A DNA stretch of 64,000 nt from Karstenula rhodostoma CBS 690.94 (taxonomy: Eukaryota > Ascomycota > Dothideomycetes > Pleosporales > Didymosphaeriaceae): NCBI GenBank assembly GCA_010093485.1, contig MU001495.1, positions 1,197,535 to 1,261,534 of the forward strand, in the 5' to 3' direction. Every line of letters begins with the position of its first letter. The stretch's first letter is position 1. A program made the position numbers and the translations under genes. The notes beneath the pieces are model-generated. The model had not been told where the DNA came from. It saw only the letters and a list, made by a program, of their open reading frames with translations, and made no database searches. Positions 34,500-46,525 of this stretch are shown piece by piece.

Positions 34500-34898
34500 C
34501 TCCCGGGTGCAGTACACGTGGCCCAGCGGAATGTCCGAGACCTATAATCATCATTGCACCAACACGGGTTCGACCAGCGGCGACCATGAATAATTAATTT
34601 ACCTGTCTGGGGACCTACGCTAGTGTAGCTGTCTGCCGAACCTCTACCTCTTCTGGTGCAACTAACACGCCAGTCGGAAGGCACAACACACGATGCATCA
34701 TCCTTCTTCGTGCGGTACCAAGCCGATATTTCCATAACATACTACCCTTTCAGATTCCTCCAAGCCAACACCCACATCGATTACAAACATATGAAAGATT
34801 AAAAAAAAAAAACAAGGGGAATCACGAAATGCAAAGTAATTAGGCTCGTGTCACGCGCCAGCTGAAGCCCACACTCCCTCGACGCCTTGGAGATATGC
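34500..34898. other. Convergent 3' region
   Basis: This is the shared downstream region of the coiled-coil gene and the septin gene. It contains an A run of about 13 bases at 34800-34813 and no gene. Confidence 0.4.
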
Positions 34899-36298
34899 TT
34901 AACGACGGCCGTGCGAGCGGTTGCCCATGGTGCTCTGCAGCGACTCGACTTCGGCCTCTAGGTTCTTGATCATGGCATGGCTGGCCTCAAGGTCCTTGTT
35001 GAGGCGGTCGCGCTCCGAAATGAGCTTCTGCTCCCATTGCCTGAATCGCTGCTCCTCGACCTTGACCTGCTCCGTGAAACGCTTGCGGAGCGCCTCCTCT
35101 TCCTCCTTGAACTTGGGGTTGTCGAGCTTCCGTGGGCGGGCCTCGCCGAATTTGCGTGTCTCCATCTGCTGCGCGCGGTATGCCTCGTAGTGGTTTTCTT
35201 CGGTCGTGTGGATGAGGTCGAGCATGTGAGTCCGGATAAGGATAGCACGGAGCTTTTTGAAGTCGCAGTGTTCCTCGTTCTCAACCTCGGCAACACCCCA
35301 AGCATACTGACGGCCCTTGACGGTGCGGCCGTCGTTGGTCTGAACATCCTTCTCGGAACCGATAACGGAGAAGGGCATAGCGTTGATCAGACCCTGAGCG
35401 TGTGCCATGGCGGCCTGGTCGTCATCCTCGAGCTGGGGTTGGTAGAACTTGATCCCCTGTGCCTCAAGAACGGCGCGCACCTGATTGCGATTAGTGCCTG
35501 TGCAACTTTGTGTAGCGTGCAACGTACCCTAGACTTGAACTTGGCCAGATCAGAGGGGCTCAAAGTATCCGCCTTTGCCACCACGGGGATAAGGTTGACA
35601 CGCGTGCAAAGTTTCTTCATCACCTCAATATCGAGGGGCTTCAGCGTGTGGCCGGTGGGGCGGATGAAGTACAGGCAGGCGTGCACGCGGAGATCGATCT
35701 TATCGCTGCGTTTCGGCTGCTGCTCCTGCAACATGAACGACTCGTGCTGGTCGTCGAGGAACTCAATGATGGGCTGCCAGGAGTCGCGGTTGTTGACATA
35801 GTCGCCGAAGCCAGGAGTGTCGATGACGGTCAAACGGACTTTGCGTGTCAGTATGTGGAAACTGGGGGTGAAGATGGCCGCATATACCCTTGAAGAACTT
35901 CTCCTCGAGCTCTGCCTTTGTGATCTCAATCTCGACCGTCTTGTCCATCTGCTTCACGTGGCGGCGCTTGTGGTCGGCATAGTTCTTGATGGTGGTGGAG
36001 AAAAGCGTGTTGATGAAGGTCGTCTTGCCGAGGCCAGACTCGCCGGCAACCTGGGCCTGTCAGCATGTCTCCCTGGGCCTGGGTGTAGAACGGCGCGCGT
36101 ACCATGATGGTGAAGTTCGCACCGCGCTTGGCGACAATCTTGTGCCTGTCTCATGTTAGGCTCGCAGAAGGTCTTCTGTTTGTCGAGGGCGTACCTCTGG
36201 TTGGGCAACTGCAATACAGGTCAGTACAAGGCTCGGGAAGCTGCTGGGCGGTGTATACGTACATTGGCAATGCCAATTGGGGACGCGGAGTCGGCCAT
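34899..36298 (-). CDS. Septin GTPase (Cdc3/AspB or Cdc12/AspC group)
   Basis: Six exons, complement of 36263-36298, 36195-36208, 36103-36145, 35888-36050, 35528-35838 and 34899-35480, give 382 residues. The joined N-terminus MADSASPIGIANLPNQRHKIVAKRG leads to the P-loop GESGLGKT (G1), DTPGFGD (G3) and AKAD (G4). The septin-unique element is around VGVAEVENEEHCDFKKLR-like sequence (WGVAEVENEEHCDFKKLR). A C-terminal coiled coil of about 75 residues (EEEALRKRFTEQVKVEEQRFRQWEQKL) mediates filament partner pairing. Septins polymerise at septa, hyphal tips and appressoria. All introns are 47-54 bp, and a 14-base exon 2 is notable. The gene is divergent from PWP2 with a 439-bp shared promoter. Confidence 0.95.
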
Positions 36299-36737
36299 TG
36301 TGCTGTGAAGGGTGCGTCTGCTGTGTGTTGAGAGCGGGCGTCTGGTGCGGCGTGTTAGCGGAGGCACGCCCAGCTTGAGGCAGCGGCAGTGTGCGAGCTT
36401 ACAAGCGTCAAGGTGCACCTCGAAGGCAAAGTACGTTCCTGGACGCGTGCAGCTGCGGGCGCGGGGTGGGGGTGAGGCAGGCTGACCGGTTTCCGAGGAC
36501 TGTGGTGTGCAGAGCGTGGTGTTGCTGCTGTAGCGCTGGTGGACAATTTGGCGTCTCCTTTCCAGCACTGAGCACGCCCTCTCGGCAAGCGCTGGTACCG
36601 AACGGGGAAGGCGCGCTAGTGGATCGCGCCGGGGGACTTCACTAGCGGTCCGAGCTCCATCTCAAAAAAAAAGTTCACGGCAGGCACCCCCGCCCGTGGC
36701 CTGCGATAGCGACGACGCGCCACTGTCATCCCGCACA
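36299..36737. promoter_or_regulatory. Bidirectional promoter, septin / PWP2
   Basis: A 439-bp region between divergent start codons at 36298 (minus) and 36738 (plus). No clear TATA box; an A9 tract lies at about 36663-36671. Confidence 0.6.
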
Positions 36738-39557
36738 ATGAAGACTGATTTCCAGGTGAGCACTGCACTCCGCGCTGTCGTAGCGAGGCTTGGCTGACCA
36801 TTGCGACAGTTCTCCAATCTGCTGGGCACCGTTTACAGCAGAGGCAACCTTGTATTCACCCCAGATGGCACGTGCCTGCTGTCGCCTGTGGGCAACCGCG
36901 TGAGCGTCTTCGATCTAGTCAAGTACGCTTCGTAGCCCGTAGACCGGAGAAGAAGGAACAAGCAGCTGATTGCGCGACAGCTCGACATCCTACACACTTC
37001 CCTTTGCACACCGCAAAAACATCGTCCGACTCGCACTCAATCCGAAGGGCAACCTTCTCCTCACAGTAGATCTCGACGGCCATGCCATCTTGACCAACGT
37101 ACCTCGCCGCATCGTCCTCTACCACTTTTCTCTCCGCGGCGAAGTCAATGCGCTCGTCTTTGCCCCCGATGGGAGACACTTCGCAGTTGGAATAGGAAGA
37201 AACATTGAAATATGGAGAACACCGTCAACGCCGGACGTTGCAGACGGCGACCTCGAGTTCGCGCCCTTCGTGCGAGACCGGATATTCACAGGGCACCACG
37301 ACACCGTGACCACGATTGAATGGTCCAGAGACTCGCGCTTTCTGCTCAGCGCATCCAAGGACATAACCACCCGGATATGGAGCATGGAAGCGGAAGAAGG
37401 GTTCAGACCCACGACGCTTTCGGCGCATAAGCAGGCTGTTGTGGGCGCTTGGTTCAGTGCCGATCAAGAAACGATATATACAGTCAGTAAGGATGGTGCG
37501 CTTTTCGTGTGGAAGTACATGCTGCGCTATGATGCGCCAGAAGGTGCGGATGAAAAGGACGACAAGAACCTGGCGTGGGGTATCGCTGAGCGTTTCTACT
37601 TCCACCAGAACAATGCCCATGTCACTTGCGCGAGCTTCCACCCGGAAACGAAACTGCTGGTAACTGGCTTTTCGCATGGCCTCTTCTTCATTCACGAGCT
37701 TCCCACGTTCAGCGAGATACAAAACCTAAGGTAGTTTCCGCTAACATTGGTCGCAACCTACCCTGCTAACCTGCTTCCAGCATTTCACAAAATGACATTG
37801 ATTATGTCGCAATAAACAAAACAGGAGAATGGCTTGCGTTCGGCGCCTCAAAGCTGGGGCAGCTGCTTGTGTGGGAGTGGCAGTCTGAGTCGTACATCCT
37901 GAAGCAACAAGCTCACCACGACGTGATGAATAACATCGCCTACTCACCTGAGGGCCAGCGCATCATCACTGCTGCCGATGACGGCAAGATCAAAGTCTGG
38001 GACGTCAACTCAGGGTTCTGCGTGGTTACCTTCACTGAGCACATTGGTGCGGTCACAGCCTGCGAATTCGCAAAGAGGGGGAACGTTTTGTTCACCACAA
38101 GTCTGGACGGGTCTGTAAGAGCTTGGGATCTTATAAGATATCGCAATTTCCGAACATTCACGGCACCCTCGAAAATCCAGTTCACGTCGTTGGCGGTCGA
38201 TCCGAGTGGCGAAGTCGTATGCGCAGGGTCCCTTGATTCGTTTGATATTCACATTTGGTCTGTCCAGACCGGGCAGCTGTTGGATCGATTAACCGGCCAC
38301 GAAGGCCCTGTAATGTCCCTAGCATTCTCACCAGACGGGAGCACGCTGGTGAGTGGCAGCTGGGATCGGACTGTGCGCTTGTGGAACATTTTCGCTCGAT
38401 CACAAACGAGCGAGCCCTTGCAGCTCATGGCCGACGTAACATCTGTCGCTGTACGGCCGGATAATAAACAAATTGCTGTTACTACATTGGATGGTCAACT
38501 GACCTTCTGGTCAATATCGGAAGCTTCACAACAGTCAGGTGTTGATGCGCGACGGGACGTCTCTGGTGGTCGCAAGATGACCGATCGACGGACCGCTGCA
38601 AATGTTGCTGGAACCAAAGCCTTCGACACGGTAAGATACAGTGCCGACGGAACGTGTGTGCTTGCCGGAGGCAAGAGCAAGTACATCTGCCTGTACGACG
38701 TCCAATCTGGTGTTCTGATCAAAAAGTTTACCGTTTCTGTCAACCTGTCGCTCGACGGAACGCAAGAGTTCTTGAACAGCAGACTGCTCACTGAAGCTGG
38801 TCCCCAGGGTCTGTTAGATGAGCAAGGTGAAGAGTCGGATCTCGATAACCGACGAGACTCTACACTTCCCGGTGCACAGCGTGGAGCAGGTGCAAGAAGA
38901 ACACGAGCGGTAGTACGCGTACCAGCCGTAGCATTTTCGCCAACCGGTAGAGCGTTCTGCGCCGCTTCGACGGAGGGTCTCCTCATCTACTCATTGGACG
39001 CGACTTTCCAATTCGATCCTTTCGACCTCGATATTACCGTCACACCCGGAACAACTCTCTCGACCCTTGCGCAAAGGGAATTTCTAAAGGCACTCGTTAT
39101 GGCGTTCCGGCTCAACGAGCGCAATCTCATCCGCCGCGTGTTTGAGGCGACACCTACTACAGACATAGCGCTAGTAGTCAAGGACCTGCCCAAGGTTTAT
39201 CTTGGACGTCTAGTTCGCTTTGTCGCGCTACAAGCCGACGAATCGCCACACCTTGAATTCAATCTGATGTGGATCGAGGCTCTACTGAGCAAGCACGGTC
39301 GATGGATGAAGGAGAACCGAGCAGGTATGGAAGCAGAACTACGAAGTGTCGAGAAGGCGGTACGGCGGATACAAGCAGAATTGGCTCGATTGGCTGATGA
39401 GAACATCTATCGCATTGAGTACTTGCTTGCGCAACCTATTGAAAAGAAGGAACAAACGTTGCAACTGGACTTCAGTGTCAAAGAGGTGGAGGATGGTATG
39501 GACGAAGTTATGGAGGATGGCTCTGATGACGAAGGGGACTGGATGGGCTTCGACTGA
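36738..39557 (+). CDS. PWP2: Periodic tryptophan protein 2 (U3 snoRNP / SSU processome WD40 protein)
   Basis: Four exons (36738-36755, 36810-36922, 36981-37730, 37781-39557) join in phase to 885 residues, matching the usual length. The start MKTDFQFSNLLGTVYSRGNLVFTPDGTCLLSPVGNRVSVFDLV is the conserved Pwp2 opening. Two WD40 propellers follow with clear repeats (DGKIKVWDVNSGFCVVTFTEH, DGSVRAWDLIRYRNFRTF, GSWDRTVRLWNIFAR). The C-terminal Utp12/UTP-B assembly domain (LAQREFLKALVMAFRLNERNLIRRVFEATP) ends in an acidic tail. Pwp2/Utp1 is a core member of the UTP-B subcomplex that processes 18S rRNA precursors in the nucleolus. Housekeeping; intact. Confidence 0.96.
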
Positions 39558-40697
39558 GATTCCAGATGGCGCGATACCCTAGACTCAACGCTCACAGCGA
39601 GTGCAAAAAAAAAAGAGCACCTGCGGCGAAATGGATTTCCACTGTGCTTGGACGCGGGATGGTAAGTAATATAAGCCTGCAAGGGGTTGGCTCGCTTTCC
39701 CATTTGCCCTCCGTCTCCCAGTCCGCGATTTCAATAATGGCGATTACCAACCACCTCGCCCAACTGTACAACCACTCACGTTTGCCGGCTGTCATACTGT
39801 TTTGACAGCATCCTTGACGCTGACACGACATCTCTGCGATCCCATGTTTCTCTTCTTACACCTTGGCGAAAAGTTTGCGCACGTCTATGCGGCAGTGGCG
39901 ACCACCATCTCAACGGCAGCACAGACGTTTGATCGGATAAGATCCGAACGCCCTGCCTCATAAGGTATGTCGCATTCTGGAATCGTCAGTGCTAAGCTTT
40001 GCGGTGCTGATCAAGCAGTGTTTGTGCCATAAACCGCGGCTTAGCCTTTGTTGGTGCTAGCGGGTGCTAGCGAGCCCTACTGCGAAACGCGAAGCAACGT
40101 CTTCGAAACCTACCCTGCGGCACGACACATTGGATAACCGGCAACTCCACGCGAAAACAGCACAGGCCAATGTGTCAAACAGTGCATGGCGTGATGCCCG
40201 TCATTGCTATGGCTTGGCAGGGAGACACACAGAAACACAGAGCACGAGGCTCCGCGACAAGCTGCCGCACTACAGGGGCATTAGGGCCGTCGGAACACAT
40301 GCATTGCTGGTTGTATTTCCGTGTTTGTCACGCGATCCGGGCCGCTCGTTCTTATACACCCCTACTGTGAACACCACCTGAGGCAGGGAGTGGGGTTCGC
40401 AGGCACCTACACCCACACACCACCATCTAGTGGCATCGTACAGTGGGCCCATATGGGACATTGAAGCGTGAAAGGAGCAAGTATGCGTCGTTTAGCGCCC
40501 GAGGCCTATGCAAGCTAGGCCATGACAGGCCATTCAGGTTACAATATAAGGTGTCTGGCAGTCCGCTGTGGGAGAACCATCCACTGATCATCATTCACTT
40601 CTGGGATACTGGTGATCCGTTCTTTCTAGTCTCTCTTTTATTCTTAATCCTTTTCGATTCGATTCGTCGCGCTGTGCGCTCTACCATTTCACTCAAA
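39558..40697. other. Intergenic, no gene seen
   Basis: No supported gene. An A10-11 tract is at about 39605-39615. A small duplication GGTGCTAGC (gttggtgctagcgggtgctagcg) occurs at about 40050-40071. The last 150 bp, with a TATAAG at about 40544 and a C/T-rich leader, form the probable promoter of the Egh16-like gene. Confidence 0.4.
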
Positions 40698-42205
40698 ATG
40701 CATTACCAGATCTCTATCCTGGCGCTAGCCGCTATCTTTTCTTCCGTCCAGGCCCATGGAACCATCGAGTCAGCCATTGGCGAGTCTGGGGAAAGCAAGG
40801 GATTCAAAGTCGACGACTCCCTTGCTCGTAACTGTACTGGCATTAGCCCGTGCCAGCAGGACACCACCATCATCAGAGACAGCGAGATCACGCAGAATAT
40901 TGTCAACTCTTGCGGCCGAACAGAGATCGATGGCAACATCGATGTTGGAGGCGAAACCGAGAAGGCCATTGCAGCCAACAAGGTCACGACTGTCAAGAGA
41001 GGCTCACAGCTCGCTGTTACCATCCACCAAGTCAATGCCGATGGCGCCGGCCCTTACGAGTGTGACCTCGACGTAACCAGCAATGCAGCAACCAGCTTCG
41101 TCCAGCTCCAAGTCACCAACAACGTCCCCGGCGCAAACGGCCTCTCACAAGCCGAGGCTACCGACTTCACTATCAACGTGCAAATGCCTGATGACTTCAA
41201 CTGCGTTGGTGCATCCACGGGTGATATTTGCACTGTTCGATGCCGCAACACTGCTGTCGCCGGCCCCTTTGGTGGTTGCTTTCCGGTTCAGCAAACTGAC
41301 GGAACGGGTCGCGCCGACAACCAGACTGCTGATTGTAAGTTCAAACAATGTTCCCATGTACAGCGTTGCGTGAGCGCAATGACTCATTTGTTGCCCCAGC
41401 CGTCACTACTGCCCAGACTCTTGATGGCATCAACAAGCAGATTGCCCAGAACAAGAAAGATCTCCCTGCTGCTATTGCTGCTATTGCTGCCGCTGGCGCG
41501 GTTGGCGGCAATGCTGACGCTAGCCGTGTCTCCGGTGCGTTGCTTCCTTCCGCTACGTCCTTCTCATGAGCTCTTTGCTAACTATCATATCAGCTCTTGT
41601 CCCTGCTGCGAGCCAGACTGCTGCCGCTGGTACTGGGAATGCCGCGACCGGCAACACTGGCAACGCCAACACTGGAAACGGGAACAACGGTAACGGCCGT
41701 AACAGAAACAACGGTAATGGAAACGCCGCCAATGCTGCGGATGGCAATGCTGCGAATGGCAATGCTGCGAATGGCAATGCTGCGAATGAAAACGCTGGTA
41801 ATGGCCAGGCAGCGAATGGTAATGGCCAGGCAGCGAATGGTAACGGCCAGGCAGCGAATGGTAACGGCCAGGCAGCGAATGGTAACGGCCAGGCAGCGAA
41901 TGGTAACGGCCAGGCAGCNNNNNNNNNNCCAGGCAGCGAATGGTAACGGCCAGGCAGCGAATGGTAACGGCCAGGCAGCGAATGGTAACGGCCAGGCAGC
42001 GAATGGTAACGGCCAGGCAGCGACCGGCAATGGCGGCAACAGGAATAATGGCAATGGAAACGCCGCAAACGCCGGGAATGGCAACGCTGCGAATGGTAAT
42101 GGCCAGGCAGCGACTGGCAACGGCCGTAACAGGAACAACAACAACAAGCGTGAGAGGAGCCGCAAGTTCCTTTCTCGCTTCATCAACCCCAACGCCATGG
42201 CTTAG
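40698..42205 (+). CDS. Secreted Egh16-like (GAS1/MAS3-type) protein with C-terminal Asn/Gly repeats; assembly gap inside
   Basis: Three exons (40698-41334, 41400-41534, 41594-42205). Signal peptide about 1-18 (MHYQISILALAAIFSSVQA) is followed at once by HGTIESAIGESGESKGFKVD, the typical start of Egh16/DUF3129 proteins, which include Blumeria gEgh16 and Magnaporthe GAS1/GAS2 appressorial proteins. Paired cysteines (NCTGISPCQQD, NSCGRTEIDG, YECDLDV, FNCVGAS, CTVRCRN, GGCFPV) match the family. After an Ala-rich segment comes a low-complexity tail of GNGQAAN heptads encoded by 21-bp tandem repeats. Ten Ns at 41919-41928 break it, and frames before and after differ by two bases. The protein ends KFLSRFINPNAMA. 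The likely site of action is outside the hypha or in the wall during infection structures. Confidence 0.88.
41793..42028 (+). repeat. 21-bp tandem repeat coding for GNGQAAN, interrupted by a 10-N gap
   Basis: Near-identical copies of a 21-bp unit (aacggccaggcagcgaatggt, first copies aatggcc) run head to tail on both sides of ten Ns at 41919-41928. The left flank stops after ...aacggccaggcagc and the right resumes at ccaggcagcg. A perfect unit would therefore need 12 bases there, or 12 plus multiples of 21. Confidence 0.9.
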
Positions 42206-43125
42206 ATACCACGGCCCATCGCTACGTTAAATTGTCTTTCATGATTGTCAAGAATATGGAAGATACAAGGGGTGAAATAGAAGTTATGTGGGCCTGTCGT
42301 GCATAGTTTAGAAGCTGATATCGCATGATGAACTTTTTGTATTGTATATACCACTCTGTTTTTAATCTGTCGATATGTAGGATTTGGAAAACAGGTTCAC
42401 TCCATTTATTACTTGGCATACATAAGTGATGTGTGGAAAACTACCTTCCTCCTAATCAGGAGTAACTAGAGAGGACCGGAGTCCTGTGTCAACTACGAGA
42501 TGATGAAACCCAGTGAGTAATCTCAGACAACTCTTAGCCCACCCGAGGATACTTCAGGACATCCCGCTGACACTGAACCCTCATGTGCTCCGAGGACCCG
42601 CATGCTTCATATGTACACCATGATGTTTCTACTACATTGACCAGGTGATATGCTGAGCGAATGGCTCAGGAACCTGCAGCCGCGCTCATGCGCCGTAGTG
42701 AGGGTGAACATGTGTTCCAAACAACTTACACTTCGGGAGGCTGCTACAACCTTGAAATGCTTATAGCACCTGATGTTATGGGTGTGTCCGCTCGTGTCCT
42801 CTACTTGAAGGTACTCGTAGTTTTGGGAAGGTGTTGTATAGCTGTGTATTGGTTCAAGGAAATTGCATCAAGATGGTTTTTGAAGACGGAACTTCGGGCC
42901 ATTGCATCTCGAAGCATCGAGCATAATAGCATGTTTTTAGTAGACGATCCCTGGAGGCCGACAGGCGCGCTAGCTGCTCTAGGTCTACTCTACCCCACCC
43001 ATCCCAACCTCCCTCCGCCGATATCGTATTTCGTCAACATCTACGCGCACATAGCCTTTCACACCGCAGCTCGTTATCACTCAGAAACTTCCCGTTTCCT
43101 GATTTTGTGACTCTCGTAGGTCGAG
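42206..43125. other. Intergenic, no gene seen
   Basis: A 149-codon frame at 42661-43110 has no recognisable feature and lies in what should be the promoter of the next gene. I regard it as chance. Confidence 0.4.
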
Positions 43126-43941
43126 ATGGCGTCCAATTGCCCCGCGATAAGCCGATCGTCCTCGCATACCCCGTACAATGTGACAGAAATACGCCTGCAG
43201 CGATGGGAAGATAGCCCGAGAGACAATCGGAAGAGACTAGAGCTCTGCTGGGGTTATAATGATTGTGGAGACTGCCATCGCAGCAAAGGGCATTGCGGAT
43301 GGTGTGCAATTGTGAGTCTATTCTCGCTCGATCCCCCCCCTCCCCCCCCTGCTTTTATCTGCTCCTCACAATCTACCATTCTTCCGTATTCTGCCCTGCA
43401 TCCTCAACGAGTGTTCAGTATATACCCCTGTACTCTTGACCATGTTGCTAACACGAATTAGTCAAGCACATGTCTCCCGCTACCCATAGATCCTTTGTCT
43501 CGTGCTTTCCCTCTCCTGTCTCCAATCCGGTACAAGTTCCTTTGCGCAACTGGCCCCGAGCGCTTTGAATTACGTACGAGCGGTCTTGGGTGCCAAGTTT
43601 CGACCATTACCTTCCTGACCTCCATCGTCACCCTCTTCTGCACGCTGTTCGGTGTTCTATTTATTTACCTCGTTGTTTACGCGGCTAAGAGGATTAACTT
43701 CATGCTGAACGCGAAGAAGGGTGGCTGGGTGGTTTATGCTGATGGGAGGGGCGGCATTTGGGTCAGGAAGAGCAAGCGTTGGGAGAGGTGGTGGAGGCGA
43801 ACTATCGGACGGCTCAGAGAGGATGAGATTCTCGAAGTCGATGGAGGGACACGAGAGAGAAGTTGGTGGGCGTGGATTAGAGGGTCGGTACACCGCGAAG
43901 GGAGGATCGCGATTGGTGAGAGCCGACCGTTGCTTAGTTGA
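43126..43941 (+). CDS. Membrane protein with PSI-like cysteine domain
   Basis: Two exons (43126-43311 and 43462-43941; 150-bp intron) give 221 residues. The N-terminal part has the pattern CWGYNDCGDCHRSKGHCGWC plus SSTC across the splice junction. This is the spacing of a PSI (plexin-semaphorin-integrin) knot: C-x5-C-x2-C-x6-C-x2-C. One transmembrane helix follows (about residues 115-140, STITFLTSIVTLFCTLFGVLFIYLVVYAAKR). The tail is basic and Trp-rich (WVRKSKRWERWWRRTIGRLREDEI). There is no signal peptide, so insertion as a type III or signal-anchor protein with a luminal N-terminus is likely. Function unknown. The intron contains a C-rich run (cccccccctcccccccc) at about 43331-43349. Confidence 0.72.
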
Positions 43942-44228
43942 ATACCGTGCTTCGCCTTCACCTATCGTCACGATCCTGTTATCCGCAGCAACGTCACCGC
44001 AGATGCCGAGAGTGAGCGAGAACTGAAGAACCGATTTGAAAGGCGCGGTTCCTGTTGCGCTGGTGACCGCTTTAGTTTGCTTAGTCAACTTTGCCTACGG
44101 TGCTTAAATACCCGTCTCCCGTGCTCTGAACCGGAGCTGCACCCACTGTGGACAGATACTTTGCTGGGCGCCAGCTCTTGAATCCCGGACTCTTTCATTG
44201 CGACTTGCCTTGGTTGTCGTCTGCCACG

Positions 44229-46525
44229 ATGGCTACCCACGAATTCAGGCACAACCATCCCTACCATACCAACGTTCCACCTCCGTCCGAAAAGAGCTTC
44301 TCCGACAGCGAGTCGATCTACACCCCACTGAGCGACACCTTGTCACAGCCCCGCTCAGAGTCTTCGAGCCGCCTTGTGGAGTATCCTGCATGTCTCAATT
44401 GCAACGTGCCGGGCCACTTCAGTCGCAACTGTCCAGCTTCGTCCGATTCAGATGTTCGCTGCGGCTTCTATGCACAGCAAGGTATCACTTCCAAGGACTG
44501 TTGCGAGCCGCTACTATACCTCAAAGCGAATCCGGCAAGCGATGAGACTTCTTCAACCCGAGCTGCCACTGTCGATATGGTAAGTAGTGCGACGATAGCA
44601 CATTGAACTTGGCTGACTTGCACAGCAGCAAAGCAAGCTGGTCGAGTCACCGGTCCCCGAGTCAGCCGCCCGCTGTTTCACGCAGCTTAACCCTGTTTTG
44701 AACGGTAAGACTGTCGTTCCGTACAGTGCTGCTATCTTCCAGTCGGATGACGGAAAGTGAACCCGGTGATGTTTACGCTGATAGCGGTAAGACACTATAT
44801 TAGATAATGCTAACACGTGGAACAGTCAGCACACCTCGCGAATCCCTATCTGACCGAGCACCGCAAGCCAGGAAGGATGTGCGAAAGGCACCTCAAGCTT
44901 GGAACGGACCTACGGGTTGTACCGGGGTTTGCGAACTACGCAACGGTCACTTACGCCGCCCCGTCGATGAAATGTTTGGTATTCCTCTGCGAGATCTGCG
45001 ACCACAAGCTTCCCGTTGATGAATGGCGGGAGCACAACAAATCGGAAGGTCACTATGCGAACAAGAAAGAGGCGCTCCACAACCATGAGGCCAACCTGTC
45101 TGGTAATGCAATGCCCGCCGTCAATGCAAGCGTTAGTGACAACGATTACTATTGCGACCTTCATGACAATTGCGGAGCACGGCCATGCTCCGCTTGCGAA
45201 CTATTCCGGAATGCTCCTACAGCTAGTTACTTACCTCAGCTCAAACGGTTGGTGCAGATGATCGAACAACATAAGACAATGAGGGGTGACGACGATAGGG
45301 CCCACACAACCCTGGGCTCCTGTGTTTATTGCAGTGTTCAGGGATGCGCTGGTTGCAAGCCACCATCAGTGCTCACCAAAGGCGTCCGAGATGGCATTGA
45401 TCCTGAACCAACGTCGTTGCCGCCATCATCCGTCGTGAACGAATGGCCTATTTCCATAGCATCCCACGTGTGTTGCAACACCTGCGAACGCAAGGTTCAA
45501 GCCAAGGATTGGCAGTCGCACGTCAACAGGAAGAGCCACCGCAAGAAACAGGAGAACCGCAAAGAAGACGAGAATCGCAGGAAGGAGACGCTGAAGAGGA
45601 TGGGGGAGTGGAAAAAGAAGAAACATAACGATACCCACCGTTCCTGTGGTGTTTGGGGATGCGCCGGCGGATGCGCCGACTGCGACACTTCATCCGGTTT
45701 GCCTCAGCATGGCTTCATCTACGACTTGCTCACGCCCACCGCGGCAGACGTGGATGTGGGACAGCGGGAGGCTTTACTTGGGTACATATGGGGATCTTCT
45801 GACGAAGTGGAGAATAGCCAGAATAACGGGAACTCTTGGGGGGGGGGGGGGGCTCGATTCGTGCCGAGTCCCTGCGTTCCCCCAGTCCTAAGCCGGTTCG
45901 CAAATATACCGGTCCGTTCGTCCCCACGGACAGCGTTTCTAGCGAAAATGCGTCGGAATGCCGAACGTGGGGCAGGACCGTGCCTCCTTCTCACTCGAGC
46001 CATTCGCTAAGCAACAAGCCTACTGGATCTCCTGTCCGTCAGAATCTTGTTATCACGTATTGGATCACTATTGAGTATAGCGAGCGGAAGATACATCTCC
46101 CCATCGAGCCTGAGCAAGTCTCTGGATCTGAAAAAGACATCATTAATGGTGGCATGAAGAAAGTTTGGCAGTGGGTTCAAGGCCTGAAGATTGAGGATAA
46201 GGTCAGCCTGCAGGATGCATTCGACGTAGCGCGGGCTATGCACGGCGATACGACGGAGACTAATGGCGGACCCGACAAGAAGTTTGTCAGCGATACACAC
46301 CTCAACGGCGGAAATTTCTCCCAAGACCTCGATGAAGCTCGCAATCCCCCTTGGGACGCGGAGGAGCACTGGGACAACTCTCCTCACAGTGCCAACTCTC
46401 GCGCCTCCACTAAGAAGCAGAATTGCGAAAACACCGGTTGGAACGTCTGCGAAAACGATACTGGCGGTGCTTGGCCCACAAGCACAGGCGCCGGCTGGGG
46501 CGCTTTGGGTGCTTGGGGAGCCTGA
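44229..46525 (+). CDS. Zinc-finger protein (CCHC knuckle + U1-like C2H2), frameshifted at a poly-G tract
   Basis: Exons 44229-44579, 44626-44704 and 44830-46525. A CCHC knuckle, CLNCNVPGHFSRNC, is at about residues 58-71. Two U1-type C2H2 fingers follow, CEICDHKLPVDEWREHNKSEGH and CCNTCERKVQAKDWQSHVNRKSH, separated by cysteine pairs (CVYCSVQGCAGC), with CGVWGCAGGCADC after them. CCHC and U1-like fingers both bind RNA, so an RNA-binding role is likely. At 45838-45852 a run of 15 G breaks the frame. Upstream reads NSQNNGNSWGGGG and then a short nonsense tail; the other frame continues SIRAESLRSPSPKPVRKY for about 220 residues, including ITIEYSERKIHLPIEPEQV, to a stop at 46525. One extra G, or two fewer, restores a 700-residue protein. 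The third-exon acceptor at 44829 is chosen because it alone keeps phase. Confidence 0.7.
45838..45852 (+). repeat. 15-base G homopolymer inside a coding exon
   Basis: Fifteen consecutive G residues interrupt the zinc-finger ORF. They are flanked by tct-t and ctcgattc. Homopolymers of this length are prone both to replication slippage and to sequencing or assembly error. Confidence 0.9.

Noticed and set aside
41553..42198. Minus-strand AAWPLPF repeat ORFs
   Set aside because: Antisense reading of the GNGQAAN array with Ns inside; no start context or domain.
42661..43110. 149-codon plus-strand ORF upstream of the PSI-like gene
   Set aside because: Featureless and occupying the expected promoter of the next gene.
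45838..45852. Programmed frameshift site
   Set aside because: A pure G15 tract lacks a slippery heptamer with a downstream structure typical of programmed sites; indel or slippage is simpler.
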